DNA from: Bacteroidales bacterium
Lineage (GTDB): Bacteria; Bacteroidota; Bacteroidia; Bacteroidales; F082
Assembly: GCA_017548125.1 (NCBI GenBank)
Contig: JAFYNK010000023.1
Location: forward strand, 62,001-126,000
DNA length: 64,000 nt
Direction of reading: 5' to 3'
Shown here: positions 25,907-35,217 of the stretch, in pieces
Layout of the letters: each line of letters starts with the position of its first letter
How positions within the stretch are numbered: position 1 is the first letter of the stretch
Notes under the pieces: generated by a model
Database searches by the model: none
What the model saw: only the letters and a program-made list of their open reading frames with translations
What the model was told of the DNA's origin: nothing
Position numbers and translations under genes: made by a program

Positions 25907-28225
25907 ATGGTAAAGAATTTAGTCATTGTTGAGTCTCCTGCCAAGGCAAAAACCATAGAAGGTTTCTTGGGAAAAGACTTCGTGGTGAAATCGAGCTACG
26001 GTCATGTTAGAGATTTGAACAAGTCAAACTTAAGTTTGGATATGGATAACGGTTTCCAGCCTTTGTACGACATTCCGTCAGACAAGAAGACATTGGTAAC
26101 CGAATTGAAGAAATTAGCAGAGGGCGCCGAAATGGTGTGGCTCGCATCCGATGAGGACCGTGAAGGAGAATCTATTTCATGGCATCTTTTTGAAACATTA
26201 GGATTGCAAGAAGATAAATATCGTCGTATTGTTTTCCACGAAATCACCAAAACAGCTATAAATCACGCTATCGACAATCCTCGCAAGATTGACATGGACC
26301 TTGTTTCAGCGCAGCAGGCTCGTCGTGTTCTCGACCGTCTCGTCGGTTATGAGTTGTCGCCGCTTCTTTGGAAAAAGGTCAAGCCAGCGCTTTCGGCAGG
26401 CCGTGTTCAATCTGTTGTCGTTCGTCTCATAGTAGAATGTGAAGAAGAAATCAAAAACTTCAAGCAACAGAGTGCTTTCCGCGTGACAGCAATATTCACA
26501 TTCACTATTGACAATCACGAATATTCACTCTCAGCAGAATTGCCACATCGTTTTGAAAAAGAAGAAGACGCTCACGCTTTCTTGCAAAACTGCAAAGACG
26601 CTGCGTATAAAATAAAGTCAGTAGATAAAAAACCTCTCTCAAAATTACCAGCTCCTCCTTTTACAACTTCTACATTACAACAAGAAGCTGGCCGTAAGTT
26701 AGGTTTTTCCGTCAGCAACACAATGCGAATCGCACAGCAACTTTATGAGTCAGGTAAGATTACTTACATGCGTACCGACTCTGTAAACTTGTCGCAATTT
26801 GCTCTCATGTCGGCAAAAAAAGAAATCGAGAACTTATATGGTCCTCAATACGTTAAAAATCGTCAGTTTACAACAAAGAGCAAAGGCGCTCAAGAAGCTC
26901 ACGAAGCTATCCGCCCAACATACCTCGACCAACAAACTATTAAAGGTACTGCCGACGAACGTAAACTCTACGAACTTATCTGGAAACGTACTATAGCTTC
27001 TCAAATGGCTGAGGCTCAAATTGAAAAGACAAACGTAAGCATTGAAGTATCTAATTCTGACAAGGAATTTACAGCAAGCGGCGAAGTCGTTTTATTCGAC
27101 GGTTTCTTGAAAGTTTATACCGAAAGTACTAGCGACGAACAAGGCGAAACTGTTAACGCAATGTTGCCTCCTCTCATCGTGGGTCAGGCTCTCGAATTGG
27201 AAAAGATGGAAGCTCAACAGAGATTCACACGCCGTCCTCCTCGCTATACCGAATCAAGCTTGGTTAAGAAAATGGAAGAACTCGGCATCGGTCGTCCTTC
27301 AACATACGCTCCAACAATCTCAACAATACAAAAGAGAGGTTATGTGGAAAAGAAAGATATTCAAGGCGAAGTCCGTAACTATAAAGTACTTACATTAAAG
27401 AAAAACAAGATTACTGAAAAGCTCGGTAAGGAAACAATAGGTAACGAAAAATCTAAACTCGTTCCAACAGATATCGGTATCCTCGTCAACAGATTCTTGA
27501 TTCAATTCTTTGAAACTATTGTTGATTATAATTTCACAGCTAACGTTGAAAAAGAATTTGACAAGATTGCAGAAGGCGAATGTAAATGGAATGCCATGAT
27601 TAACGAGTTCTATAAAGATTTTCACAAACAAATAGAAGATACTTCCGACAATTCAGGTAAATTCAGTGGTGAGAAATTCCTCGGCGTTGACCCTGTCTCT
27701 GGTAAAAATGTTTTCGTGAAAATAGGTCGTTTCGGTCCTGTCGCTCAAATCGGTGATACCGACTCAGAAGAAAAGCCTAAGTTCGCTGGCTTGCATAAAG
27801 ACCAAAGTATTGAATCAATTACATTGGAAGAAGTCCTCGACTTATTTGCATTTCCTCGTACACTCGGCGAATATGAAGACGCTGAAATTCAAGTGGCGAT
27901 AGGTCGTTTCGGTCCATATATCAAACATAACAATACATTCTACAGCCTTTCAAAACTCGATGACCCTTCATTGCTGACTTATATGAGAGCTGTCGAAATC
28001 ATTGAATCAAAACGTAAAGCAGACTTGGATAATATCGTTTCAACATATCCTGAAAACCCTGACTTGAAAGTACTTAAAGGTCGCTTCGGTATCTATATCG
28101 CTTTGGATAAACAAAACTATAAGATACCAAAAACATACGACCCAACAAACTTGTCATACCAAGATTGTATGGATATTATCAACGATCCAAACAACGCATC
28201 TAAGAAAAAAGGAAAGACTAAATAA
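25907..28225 (+). CDS. topA: DNA topoisomerase I
   Basis: A 772-residue type IA topoisomerase that relaxes negative supercoils. The Toprim domain starts KNLVIVESPAKAKTIEGFLG and includes ASDEDREGE (about residues 80-88). The active-site tyrosine is Tyr287 in KITYMRTDSVNLS. The C-terminus has no four-cysteine zinc fingers; it carries instead Bacteroidetes-type repeats around KIGRFGPVAQIGD, AIGRFGPYIKHNN and LKGRFGIYIALDK. Length is normal for the phylum. Its TAA stop starts a repeat array. Confidence 0.96.
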   Translation: MVKNLVIVESPAKAKTIEGFLGKDFVVKSSYGHVRDLNKSNLSLDMDNGFQPLYDIPSDKKTLVTELKKLAEGAEMVWLASDEDREGESISWHLFETLGLQEDKYRRIVFHEITKTAINHAIDNPRKIDMDLVSAQQARRVLDRLVGYELSPLLWKKVKPALSAGRVQSVVVRLIVECEEEIKNFKQQSAFRVTAIFTFTIDNHEYSLSAELPHRFEKEEDAHAFLQNCKDAAYKIKSVDKKPLSKLPAPPFTTSTLQQEAGRKLGFSVSNTMRIAQQLYESGKITYMRTDSVNLSQFALMSAKKEIENLYGPQYVKNRQFTTKSKGAQEAHEAIRPTYLDQQTIKGTADERKLYELIWKRTIASQMAEAQIEKTNVSIEVSNSDKEFTASGEVVLFDGFLKVYTESTSDEQGETVNAMLPPLIVGQALELEKMEAQQRFTRRPPRYTESSLVKKMEELGIGRPSTYAPTISTIQKRGYVEKKDIQGEVRNYKVLTLKKNKITEKLGKETIGNEKSKLVPTDIGILVNRFLIQFFETIVDYNFTANVEKEFDKIAEGECKWNAMINEFYKDFHKQIEDTSDNSGKFSGEKFLGVDPVSGKNVFVKIGRFGPVAQIGDTDSEEKPKFAGLHKDQSIESITLEEVLDLFAFPRTLGEYEDAEIQVAIGRFGPYIKHNNTFYSLSKLDDPSLLTYMRAVEIIESKRKADLDNIVSTYPENPDLKVLKGRFGIYIALDKQNYKIPKTYDPTNLSYQDCMDIINDPNNASKKKGKTK

Positions 28226-28288
28226 AGACTACATGACCACAAGACTACAAGACAACAAGCACTTGTAGTCTTGTTGACTTGTTGTCAT
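28225..28288. repeat. Family A inverted repeat pair between topA and polA
   Basis: Units AAGACTAC, ATGACCAC, AAGACTAC, AAGACAAC are followed after a short loop by the inverse units GTAGTCTT, GTTGACTT, GTTGTCAT. A perfect 12-bp stem (28240-28251 with 28262-28273) can form, so it may also act as a terminator for the convergent genes, though no T-run follows. Confidence 0.85.
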
Positions 28289-28289
28289 A

Positions 28290-31103
28290 TCAATGCGCTT
28301 CTAGCCAATTTGTTCCTGTGTTGAGATTGACTTCAATAGGAACGTTGAGTGGAAGCGCATTTATCATTTTATCCTTAACGATATTGCTTAAAAAGTCTAA
28401 CTCTTCTTTATGTACATCGAAAACCAATTCGTCGTGAACCTGTAATATCATTTGGGATTTTAAATTGTTATCTATCATTTCGTTATGGATATTTGCCATA
28501 GCGATTTTAATCATGTCGGCGGATGTTCCTTGTATTGGCGCATTGATGGCATTGCGTTCAGCAAAATTACGGACTACGCTGTTTCCTGCGTTAATATCTT
28601 TTAAGTAACGACGACGTCCTAGCATCGTCTCAACATAGCCATGTTGTTTTGCAAAATCAACTTGTTTGTCTATATATTCTTGAATACCAATATATTCTTT
28701 AAAATAATTCTTGATTATCTGTGATGCCTCGCTTCTTGAGATTCCAAGACGTTCGGCCAATCCAAAAGCTGACATCCCGTAGATGATTCCAAAGTTGACG
28801 GCTTTGGCGTTACGACGCATTTCTTTTGTAACATCTTCTATAGCAACATTATAAACGCGCGATGCTGTGTCGGTATGAATGTCTCTTCCGCTTCGGAATG
28901 CGTCCTGCATGACGGCGTCGCCACTGAGATGAGCGATGATTCTCAACTCAATCTGTGAGTAGTCGGCAGCGAGTAAGATGTGATTCTCGTCTCTCGGAAC
29001 AAAAGCCTTCCTGATTTCACGGCCTTTTTCAGTCCTTACAGGAATGTTTTGCAAATTAGGATTGTTGGAACTTAACCTTCCTGTCGCTGTAATGGCTTGA
29101 TTATAAGAAGTATGAATCAAACCGTCGTTAAGATTTACCAACGAAGGCAATGCGTCAACGTATGTTGATTTCAATTTCGTCAAAGAACGATAATCTAAAA
29201 TATTTTGAACGATAGGATTCTCATTCACAATCTTTTGGAGAATCTCCTCTCCTGTCGGATATTGTCCTGTCTTGGTTTTCTTTGCTGGAGCCTTGATGTT
29301 TAGCTTCTCGAAAAGAATCTCGCCAAGTTGTTTTGGTGAACCGATGTTGAATGATGTTCCTGCAATTTCATATATTTTATTTTCAATCTCACGAATTTCC
29401 TTCGCTTGTTCGTCGCTGATTTGTCGCAAACCTTCAATATCGATTTTTACACCGTTAGATTCCATCTTTGACAAAACTCTGACTAAAGGCATTTCTATTT
29501 CATGGAAGAGTTTTTCTAATTGATTCTCAATTATTAAAGGATAGAATTTGTCATAAAATTGTATAGTTATGTCAGCATCTTCGGCAGCATATTCCTTGAC
29601 TTTTTCAACAGGTACATCGTGCATGCTGATTTGAGCTCTGCCCTTTCCTATCAGTTCTTCTATTGCAATAGGATTATAGTTGAGATACACGTCAGAAAGA
29701 TAATCCATACTGTGATTTTGCTCAGGTTCAATAAGATAGTGAGCAATCATTGTGTCCCAAAGCTTGTTTTCTATCTCAATGTCGTATCTTGCTAGAAACG
29801 ATAGATCGAATTTTATATTATGCCCAACGATAGTCTTTTCTTTATTTGAAAAAATGGGTAAAAACTTGTTAAGCATCGACTTGCATTCTTCTTTATTGGT
29901 AGGAAGCGGAATGTAATAAGCTTCGTGTGCTTTAACTGAAAATGACATCCCGACTAATGAGGAAGAATAAATATCTAAACCTGTGGTTTCTGTGTCGAAG
30001 GCAAATATATTGCTGTCGTTCAATAATTTAATGAGCTCGTTTATCTTTTCGTCGTCATTTGTCAGATGATATGTGTGAGCAACAGTTTGATAATTATCCT
30101 TTGAAGAGAAAAGATTAAGCGAGTTGTTGTCACCCTCAGCGCTTCCAAAGAGATCAAGCTGACCGTTCGTATTTTGACTCTGAACTTTAAACTCTGAACT
30201 TTGAACTTGTAGTCCTGTAGTCTTGTAGTCTTGTTGACTTGATTTAAGTCTCGACATAAATGTTCTAAACTCGAGTTCTTCGAATAATTGAGTAAGGTAT
30301 TGAAAATCTGGCTCTTTAACTTTAAGACAATCTTCGTCGAAGTCAATAGGGACATTGGTGTTTATTGTTGCGAGTTTTTTTGACATAAGCCCCTGATGAG
30401 CGAAATTAGTGACGTTTTCGCGCATTTTACCTTTTAGTTTGTCGGCGTTGTTGATAAGATTTTCAACGGAGTCGTATTCGGCAATGAGTTTTGATGCGTT
30501 TTTCTCGCCTATTCCAGGGATTCCAGGGATGTTGTCGGAAGCATCGCCCCAAAGACCGAGTATGTCGATAACCTGTTCAGGACGTGCGATGCCATATTTT
30601 TCGCAGACTTCTTTAGGGCCGAGAACTTTAGCAGGTTCGCCGCCTTTGGCTGGTTTGTAAATGAAGATATTGTCGCTTACAAGTTGTCCGAAATCTTTGT
30701 CTGGAGTCATCATATAAGTTGTAAAACCTTCTTTTTCAGCTTTTTTGGAAATAGTTCCGATGATGTCGTCGGCTTCGTAGCCTTCACATTCGAAAATAGG
30801 AATGTTGAATCCTTTTATGATTTCCTTTATATATGGGACGGAAATTTTGATGTCGGGCGGAGTTTCTTCGCGGTTTGCTTTGTATGCTGAGAAATCATCT
30901 GTTCGCAATGTCGGTGCGCCGAGGTCGAAGGCTACGCCAATGTGAGTTGGCTTTTCATTTTTTAACACTTCGTATAAAGTATTAAGAAAGCCCATTATAG
31001 CAGATGTGTTAAGTCCTTTTGAATTGACTCTTGGATTTTTGTTTAAAGCAAAATAAGCTCTATATATCAATGCGTAAGCGTCGAGTAAGAATAATTTTTT
31101 CAT
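28290..31103 (-). CDS. polA: DNA polymerase I
   Basis: A 937-residue repair and replication polymerase. The likely start is the ATG at 31103 (or 31106), giving MKKLFLLDAYALIYRAYFAL; a longer frame to 31163 adds an unconserved tail. Order: 5'-3' exonuclease (1-285), linker, 3'-5' exonuclease with FAFDTETTGLDIYSSSLVG (intact acidic residues), and polymerase with DYSQIELRIIAHLSGD, NFGIIYGMSAFGLAERL and QVHDELVFDVH. The linker contains an in-frame stretch (residues about 288-309) encoded by families A and B repeats, which should lengthen a flexible loop without harming the enzyme. Confidence 0.96.
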   Translation of the reverse strand: MKKLFLLDAYALIYRAYFALNKNPRVNSKGLNTSAIMGFLNTLYEVLKNEKPTHIGVAFDLGAPTLRTDDFSAYKANREETPPDIKISVPYIKEIIKGFNIPIFECEGYEADDIIGTISKKAEKEGFTTYMMTPDKDFGQLVSDNIFIYKPAKGGEPAKVLGPKEVCEKYGIARPEQVIDILGLWGDASDNIPGIPGIGEKNASKLIAEYDSVENLINNADKLKGKMRENVTNFAHQGLMSKKLATINTNVPIDFDEDCLKVKEPDFQYLTQLFEELEFRTFMSRLKSSQQDYKTTGLQVQSSEFKVQSQNTNGQLDLFGSAEGDNNSLNLFSSKDNYQTVAHTYHLTNDDEKINELIKLLNDSNIFAFDTETTGLDIYSSSLVGMSFSVKAHEAYYIPLPTNKEECKSMLNKFLPIFSNKEKTIVGHNIKFDLSFLARYDIEIENKLWDTMIAHYLIEPEQNHSMDYLSDVYLNYNPIAIEELIGKGRAQISMHDVPVEKVKEYAAEDADITIQFYDKFYPLIIENQLEKLFHEIEMPLVRVLSKMESNGVKIDIEGLRQISDEQAKEIREIENKIYEIAGTSFNIGSPKQLGEILFEKLNIKAPAKKTKTGQYPTGEEILQKIVNENPIVQNILDYRSLTKLKSTYVDALPSLVNLNDGLIHTSYNQAITATGRLSSNNPNLQNIPVRTEKGREIRKAFVPRDENHILLAADYSQIELRIIAHLSGDAVMQDAFRSGRDIHTDTASRVYNVAIEDVTKEMRRNAKAVNFGIIYGMSAFGLAERLGISRSEASQIIKNYFKEYIGIQEYIDKQVDFAKQHGYVETMLGRRRYLKDINAGNSVVRNFAERNAINAPIQGTSADMIKIAMANIHNEMIDNNLKSQMILQVHDELVFDVHKEELDFLSNIVKDKMINALPLNVPIEVNLNTGTNWLEAH
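30174..30240. repeat. Families B and A repeats inserted in frame in polA
   Basis: Five 7-bp units (TTGACTC, TGAACTT, TAAACTC, TGAACTT, TGAACTT) are followed by four 8-bp units (GTAGTCCT, GTAGTCTT, GTAGTCTT, GTTGACTT). On the coding strand they give the peptide around QQDYKTTGLQVQSSEFKVQS. The same order of B then A units occurs in manC. Confidence 0.88.
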
Positions 31104-31291
31104 CATTTTAATTTTATATGTAAAGATATGAAAAAAACATTTACGCTGATGAATAAAAAACAAAATTAGTTGTCAGAAATCCTTGTCAGAAGCCCTAGAT
31201 TTTTTTTAATCTAAAATACTGATAATCAATATTGGCATTTTTTTATGAACCAAAATCATCAAAAAAAATGTTATTATTAAAAAAAATGGTT

Positions 31292-31299
31292 TAACTTTG
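31292..31299 (+). promoter_or_regulatory. -7 box of acpP
   Basis: TAACTTTG fits TAnnTTTG, 55 bp before the acpP start. It should drive acpP-fabF-rnc and the next gene. Confidence 0.55.
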
Positions 31300-31354
31300 C
31301 GAAGTTTTTTTCTTGAGCAGAAAGAAAGTATTATTAACTTAAATTTTAAAAATC

Positions 31355-31591
31355 ATGGCAGACGTAAAAGAAAAAGTTGTGTCAATCATCGTTGATAAAT
31401 TAGGCGTTAATCCTGAAGACGTAGTAGAAACAGCAAGTTTTACAAATGATTTAGGTGCCGATTCACTTGACACAGTTGAGTTAATCATGGAATTTGAAAA
31501 AGAATTTAATGTATCAATTCCAGATGATCAAGCAGAGAAAATCTCTACAGTGGGTGATGCTTTGAAATATATTGAAGAAAATATTGGATAA
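31355..31591 (+). CDS. acpP: Acyl carrier protein
   Basis: A 78-residue acidic protein that carries growing fatty acyl chains on 4'-phosphopantetheine. The attachment site is Ser37 in GADSLDTVE. The helices before and after ([34 protein letters not shown]) match the family throughout, and the length is standard. It lies 15 bp before fabF, the usual partner. Confidence 0.97.
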   Translation: MADVKEKVVSIIVDKLGVNPEDVVETASFTNDLGADSLDTVELIMEFEKEFNVSIPDDQAEKISTVGDALKYIEENIG

Positions 31592-31606
31592 AACAAGCAA
31601 TTATAT

Positions 31607-32857
31607 ATGGAGTTAAAACGCGTTGTTATCACTGGATTAGGTGCTATTACACCGATAGGCAATACGGTCTCTGAATTTTGGGACTCTTTATGTAAGGGAG
31701 TTAATGGCGCTGGTGGTATAACTCGTTTTGACTGCACGAAGTTCAAGACTCGCATAGCATGTGAAGTCAAGGACTACGACCCACAAAATTACTTTGATCG
31801 CAAAGAATCAAGAAAGTTAGATTTATATACACAGTTTGCAATAATAGCATCTGACGAAGCGATTAAAGACTCAGAAATCAATAAAGACAATACTGACTTT
31901 GATGAAGTTGGTGTTGTCTTTAGTTCTGGTATAGGTGGCATCAATAGTTTTTATGAGGAAGTCGCAGCTTATGCCACCGGCGATGGTACTCCTCGTTACA
32001 ATCCTTTCATCATTCCTAAATTATTGCCTGATTTGGCTGGCGGCCATATATCAATTAGAAATGGTTTCCGCGGACCGAACTACTCAACAGTATCGGCTTG
32101 TGCCTCATCGGCAAACGCTATCGCTGAAGGTTATAATTACATTCATTCAGGTATGCTCTCTGTCGTTGTTGTCGGCGGTTCTGAAGCAGCAGTGTCTCCT
32201 CCTGCAATGGGCGGATTCGAAGCAATGCGCGCAATGACAACACGTAATGACGACCCTTTGACAGCATCACGTCCTTTCGATGCCGATCGCGACGGCTTCC
32301 TCATGGGAGAAGGTTGCGGCTGCCTCGTATTGGAAGATTACGAACACGCGATGGCACGCGGCGCTAAGATATATGGCGAAATAGTAGGCTGCGGACTCTC
32401 AAGCGATGCTTACCACATTACAGCTCCTCACCCAGAAGGACTCGGCGCTATGATGTGTATGCAACGCGCTCTTAAATCAGCAGGATTGCAAGCAACCGAC
32501 ATCGACCATATCAACACTCATGGTACTTCAACACCAGCAGGAGATACATCAGAAGCTATGGCAATAAGTAAGTTGTTCGGAGATCATGTCGCTAATATGC
32601 CAATCAACTCAATAAAATCAATGACAGGTCACCTGCTCGGCGGTTCTAGCGCAATAGAAGCTATTGCAACAGCCTTGACATTGAAAAACGGCATAATACC
32701 TCCAACAATAAACCATTTCAACGATGACCCTTCAATAGACCCTAATCTCGACATAGTCTATTGGAACGCCCGCCAAAAAGAAATGACATACGCTATTAGC
32801 AATGCTTTCGGATTCGGCGGTCATAATGCAAGTATAATATTTAAAAAATATCAATAA
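31607..32857 (+). CDS. fabF: Beta-ketoacyl-ACP synthase II
   Basis: A 416-residue condensing enzyme that elongates acyl-ACP with malonyl-ACP. The catalytic cysteine is Cys165 in TVSACASSANA; the two histidines are in NTHGTSTPAGD and SMTGHLLGGSSA. The start MELKRVVITGLGAITPIGN and the C-terminal NAFGFGGHNAS are diagnostic. Located between acpP and rnc, an order common in Bacteroidetes. Confidence 0.97.
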   Translation: MELKRVVITGLGAITPIGNTVSEFWDSLCKGVNGAGGITRFDCTKFKTRIACEVKDYDPQNYFDRKESRKLDLYTQFAIIASDEAIKDSEINKDNTDFDEVGVVFSSGIGGINSFYEEVAAYATGDGTPRYNPFIIPKLLPDLAGGHISIRNGFRGPNYSTVSACASSANAIAEGYNYIHSGMLSVVVVGGSEAAVSPPAMGGFEAMRAMTTRNDDPLTASRPFDADRDGFLMGEGCGCLVLEDYEHAMARGAKIYGEIVGCGLSSDAYHITAPHPEGLGAMMCMQRALKSAGLQATDIDHINTHGTSTPAGDTSEAMAISKLFGDHVANMPINSIKSMTGHLLGGSSAIEAIATALTLKNGIIPPTINHFNDDPSIDPNLDIVYWNARQKEMTYAISNAFGFGGHNASIIFKKYQ

Positions 32858-32866
32858 TTTCAAGCC

Positions 32867-33610
32867 TTGTCTCTATTAACGATTTTTAGATATAAGAATA
32901 GTGAAGATAGAGCATTGGCAAGTTCTATCCATAATATCTTCGGATTCTATCCAAAGAATATAGAGTTGTATAAACTCGCTTTCACACATAAATCATTATC
33001 ATCAAAGACAACATCAGGTCATACTATCAGCAATGAGCGCCTCGAATATCTTGGTGACGCTGTGCTAAGTAGTGTTGTCGCTGAATTCCTTTTCAAAAAG
33101 TTTCCTACCAAACAGGAAGGTTTTCTCACTGAAATGCGTTCAAGAATAGTAAGCCGTTCTTCCCTGAATAAATTATCAGTGAAATTTGGCTTCAACGACT
33201 TGATACACTATGCTAAATCTCACGAGCAACATAAGTTCAAATCAATGGGTGGCAACGCCTTCGAAGCTTTTACAGGCGCTCTATTCCTTGATTTCGGATA
33301 TACGTTCACATATAAAATCATTGTTAACAGAGTGATAAAAATGCATATCGATCTCGTTGAACTCGAAAAAAGTGAGAAAAACTACAAGAGCAAACTTCTT
33401 GAATGGGGACAGAAAGAAAAGCATAGTATCGTATTTAAGCAAATATCATCTAAAGGCTCTGGATATGACAAACTTTATGTGATTCAAGTTGAAATAGATG
33501 ATAAGGAATATGCCAAGGCTTCCGATTATTCCATAAAAGGCGCAGAACAGCTCGCGGCTGAAAAAACTTGGCAGATGATGATGGAAAGTCAAACTAGCGA
33601 ATCAAATTAA
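32867..33610 (+). CDS. rnc: Ribonuclease III
   Basis: A 247-residue double-strand-specific endonuclease. The signature ERLEYLGDAVLSSVVAEFLF and the second acidic cluster in GNAFEAFTGALFLDFGY (both Mg-binding) are present, and a dsRNA-binding domain covers about residues 170-245. The start codon is TTG at 32867, giving MSLLTIFRYKN; there is no in-frame ATG before the conserved HNIFGFYPKNIELYKLAF block, so TTG is preferred. It follows fabF by nine bases. Confidence 0.93.
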   Translation: MSLLTIFRYKNSEDRALASSIHNIFGFYPKNIELYKLAFTHKSLSSKTTSGHTISNERLEYLGDAVLSSVVAEFLFKKFPTKQEGFLTEMRSRIVSRSSLNKLSVKFGFNDLIHYAKSHEQHKFKSMGGNAFEAFTGALFLDFGYTFTYKIIVNRVIKMHIDLVELEKSEKNYKSKLLEWGQKEKHSIVFKQISSKGSGYDKLYVIQVEIDDKEYAKASDYSIKGAEQLAAEKTWQMMMESQTSESN

Positions 33611-33616
33611 AATTTC

Positions 33617-34090
33617 ATGGTAAAAAGAAAAAATAAGCTTGTAGTTGAACCTTTTGATGACATAAAAATCATAGGTATCAATACTACAATGATGGATTAT
33701 CAGTTGGCTTGGCATCTTAATAAAACGCTTAAAACAGAACTTGTTAAATACAAGAGTATTACCAGTAACGGTGAAGATTTCTTTTCCTTTTATCTTTATG
33801 ACGCAGGAGAAAACTCTAACGCATATAATTTGGTGTCATTATCTTCTTCAGAAGGAAAGGAATGGGTTTCATTCAAGCCGAAAACTGATTTTTTATTCAT
33901 TATAAGAAATTATATCAAGGAATCGGATTTTCAGTCAATTTTGACTAATATAAATAGCATCCAGAATGTGTTTCATGCTTATGTAGTTGATTTGGAGTAT
34001 AATAAAAAGATAGATGTCATTCTGGAAGACATTGAGTTTCATGAAATGGATATAATAGATGAAATAAATAAAAGCCTCAGAAATATATAA
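33617..34090 (+). CDS. IPExxxVDY-family protein
   Basis: A 157-residue protein. The opening IIGINTTMMDYQLAWHLNKT and the late DFLFIIRNYI segment resemble the Bacteroidetes IPExxxVDY family, which is usually found beside RNase III or pyruvate kinase genes. The IPExxxVDY motif itself looks degenerate (WVSFKPKTDFLFI). No signal peptide and no catalytic motif. It is six bases downstream of rnc, so very probably co-transcribed. The last codons already form the terminator stem. Confidence 0.68.
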   Translation: MVKRKNKLVVEPFDDIKIIGINTTMMDYQLAWHLNKTLKTELVKYKSITSNGEDFFSFYLYDAGENSNAYNLVSLSSSEGKEWVSFKPKTDFLFIIRNYIKESDFQSILTNINSIQNVFHAYVVDLEYNKKIDVILEDIEFHEMDIIDEINKSLRNI

Positions 34091-34103
34091 AATCTGAGGC
34101 TTT
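34071..34103. terminator. Terminator after the acpP-fabF-rnc operon
   Basis: Perfect 11-bp stem AAAGCCTCAGA (34071-34081) with 34093-34103, followed by TTTCGTTTTTTT. It starts inside the last codons of the IPExxxVDY-family gene and may also serve pheS from the other side. Confidence 0.85.
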
Positions 34104-34125
34104 CGTTTTTTTATATTTTTACTTA

Positions 34126-35139
34126 TTAAGCTTTTTCAAATTGTTCCAAGAATCTAATATCGTTTTCGAAATAGAGTCTTAAGTCGTTGACTTGATATTT
34201 AAGCATAGCGATACGTTCTACGCCCATGCCGAAAGCGAATCCTGTATAAACTTCTGGGTCGATGTTGCAAGCTTTCAAGATGTTAGGGTCGCAGATGCCG
34301 CAGCCTAAGATTTCGAGCCAGCCTGTATGTTTACAGATGTTACAGCCTTTGCCGCCGCAGATATTACAAGAGATGTCCATTTCGGCAGATGTTTCTGTAA
34401 ATGGGAAATATGAAGGGCGGAAACGAACCTTTGTATCTTCACCGAAGTATTCTTTCACGAAGTGGAACAATGTCTGTTTTAAGTCGGCGAAAGAAACGTC
34501 TTTGTCGATGTATAAACCTTCTATTTGGTGGAAGATGCAATGAGCGCGAGCTGATATAGCTTCGTTACGGAATACTCTGCCAGGAGCTATGATACGAATT
34601 GGAGGTTCGCCTTGTTCCATGGCGCGAACTTGTACGCTTGAAGTGTGAGTACGAAGCAATACGTCTGGATCTTTGCTAATGAAGAATGTGTCTTGCATGT
34701 CGCGAGCTGGATGATCTGGAGGGAAGTTCAATGCTGTGAAGCAATGGAAGTCGTCTTCTACTTCAGGACCTTCGCTGATGACAAAACCCAAGCGCTCAAA
34801 TATATTGTTGATTTCTTCTCTAACTATCGACAATGGGTGGCGAGCGCCTTTCATTTCGTCAACAGGTAAAGACAAATCGAGGTCGTTGGTAACCACGTTC
34901 TGTGTCTCAAATTGTTGCATTTGTTCGTCAAAAACCTCTTGCGCTCTGTTCTTTAACTCGTTGAGTTTAATGCCGAGTTCTTTACGCATTTCTGGCTCAA
35001 CTTGTTTAAAGTCGGCAAACAATGCTGGGATAACACCTTTTTTACTGATGTAAGTGACTCTGAAGTTTTCTAAAGCTTCTTTATTTTCTGCTTTAAAAGA
35101 GTTAATCTCTCCTAATATTTGAGCTATTTTTTCTTTCAT
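34126..35139 (-). CDS. pheS: Phenylalanyl-tRNA synthetase alpha subunit
   Basis: A 337-residue class II aminoacyl-tRNA synthetase subunit that forms an alpha2beta2 enzyme charging tRNA-Phe. It has an N-terminal coiled-coil tRNA-binding region, motif 2 around SARAHCIFHQIEGLYI, a cysteine-rich segment (CNICGGKGCNICKHTGWLEI) usual for bacterial PheS, and motif 3 GFAFGMGVERIAMLKY. Length is normal. The beta subunit is not in the window. A family D repeat lies upstream. Confidence 0.96.
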   Translation of the reverse strand: MKEKIAQILGEINSFKAENKEALENFRVTYISKKGVIPALFADFKQVEPEMRKELGIKLNELKNRAQEVFDEQMQQFETQNVVTNDLDLSLPVDEMKGARHPLSIVREEINNIFERLGFVISEGPEVEDDFHCFTALNFPPDHPARDMQDTFFISKDPDVLLRTHTSSVQVRAMEQGEPPIRIIAPGRVFRNEAISARAHCIFHQIEGLYIDKDVSFADLKQTLFHFVKEYFGEDTKVRFRPSYFPFTETSAEMDISCNICGGKGCNICKHTGWLEILGCGICDPNILKACNIDPEVYTGFAFGMGVERIAMLKYQVNDLRLYFENDIRFLEQFEKA

Positions 35140-35159
35140 CGTTATTACTTTTTGAGGTG

Positions 35160-35183
35160 GTGAGCAGTGAGCAATGAGCAGTG
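35160..35183. repeat. 7-bp-period repeat, family D
   Basis: Units close to GAGCAGT and GAGCAAT are repeated three times (GTGAGCAGTGAGCAATGAGC onward) between the peptidylprolyl isomerase gene and pheS. No inverted partner was found nearby. Confidence 0.7.
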
Positions 35184-35217
35184 TTCGAAACTCATAGTTC
35201 TTGGCCCATTGCCAAAA

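Noticed and set aside
30062..30355. 97-codon frame overlapping polA on the same strand
   Set aside because: Alternative frame over the repeat-rich polA linker; the polA frame encodes a continuous conserved protein.
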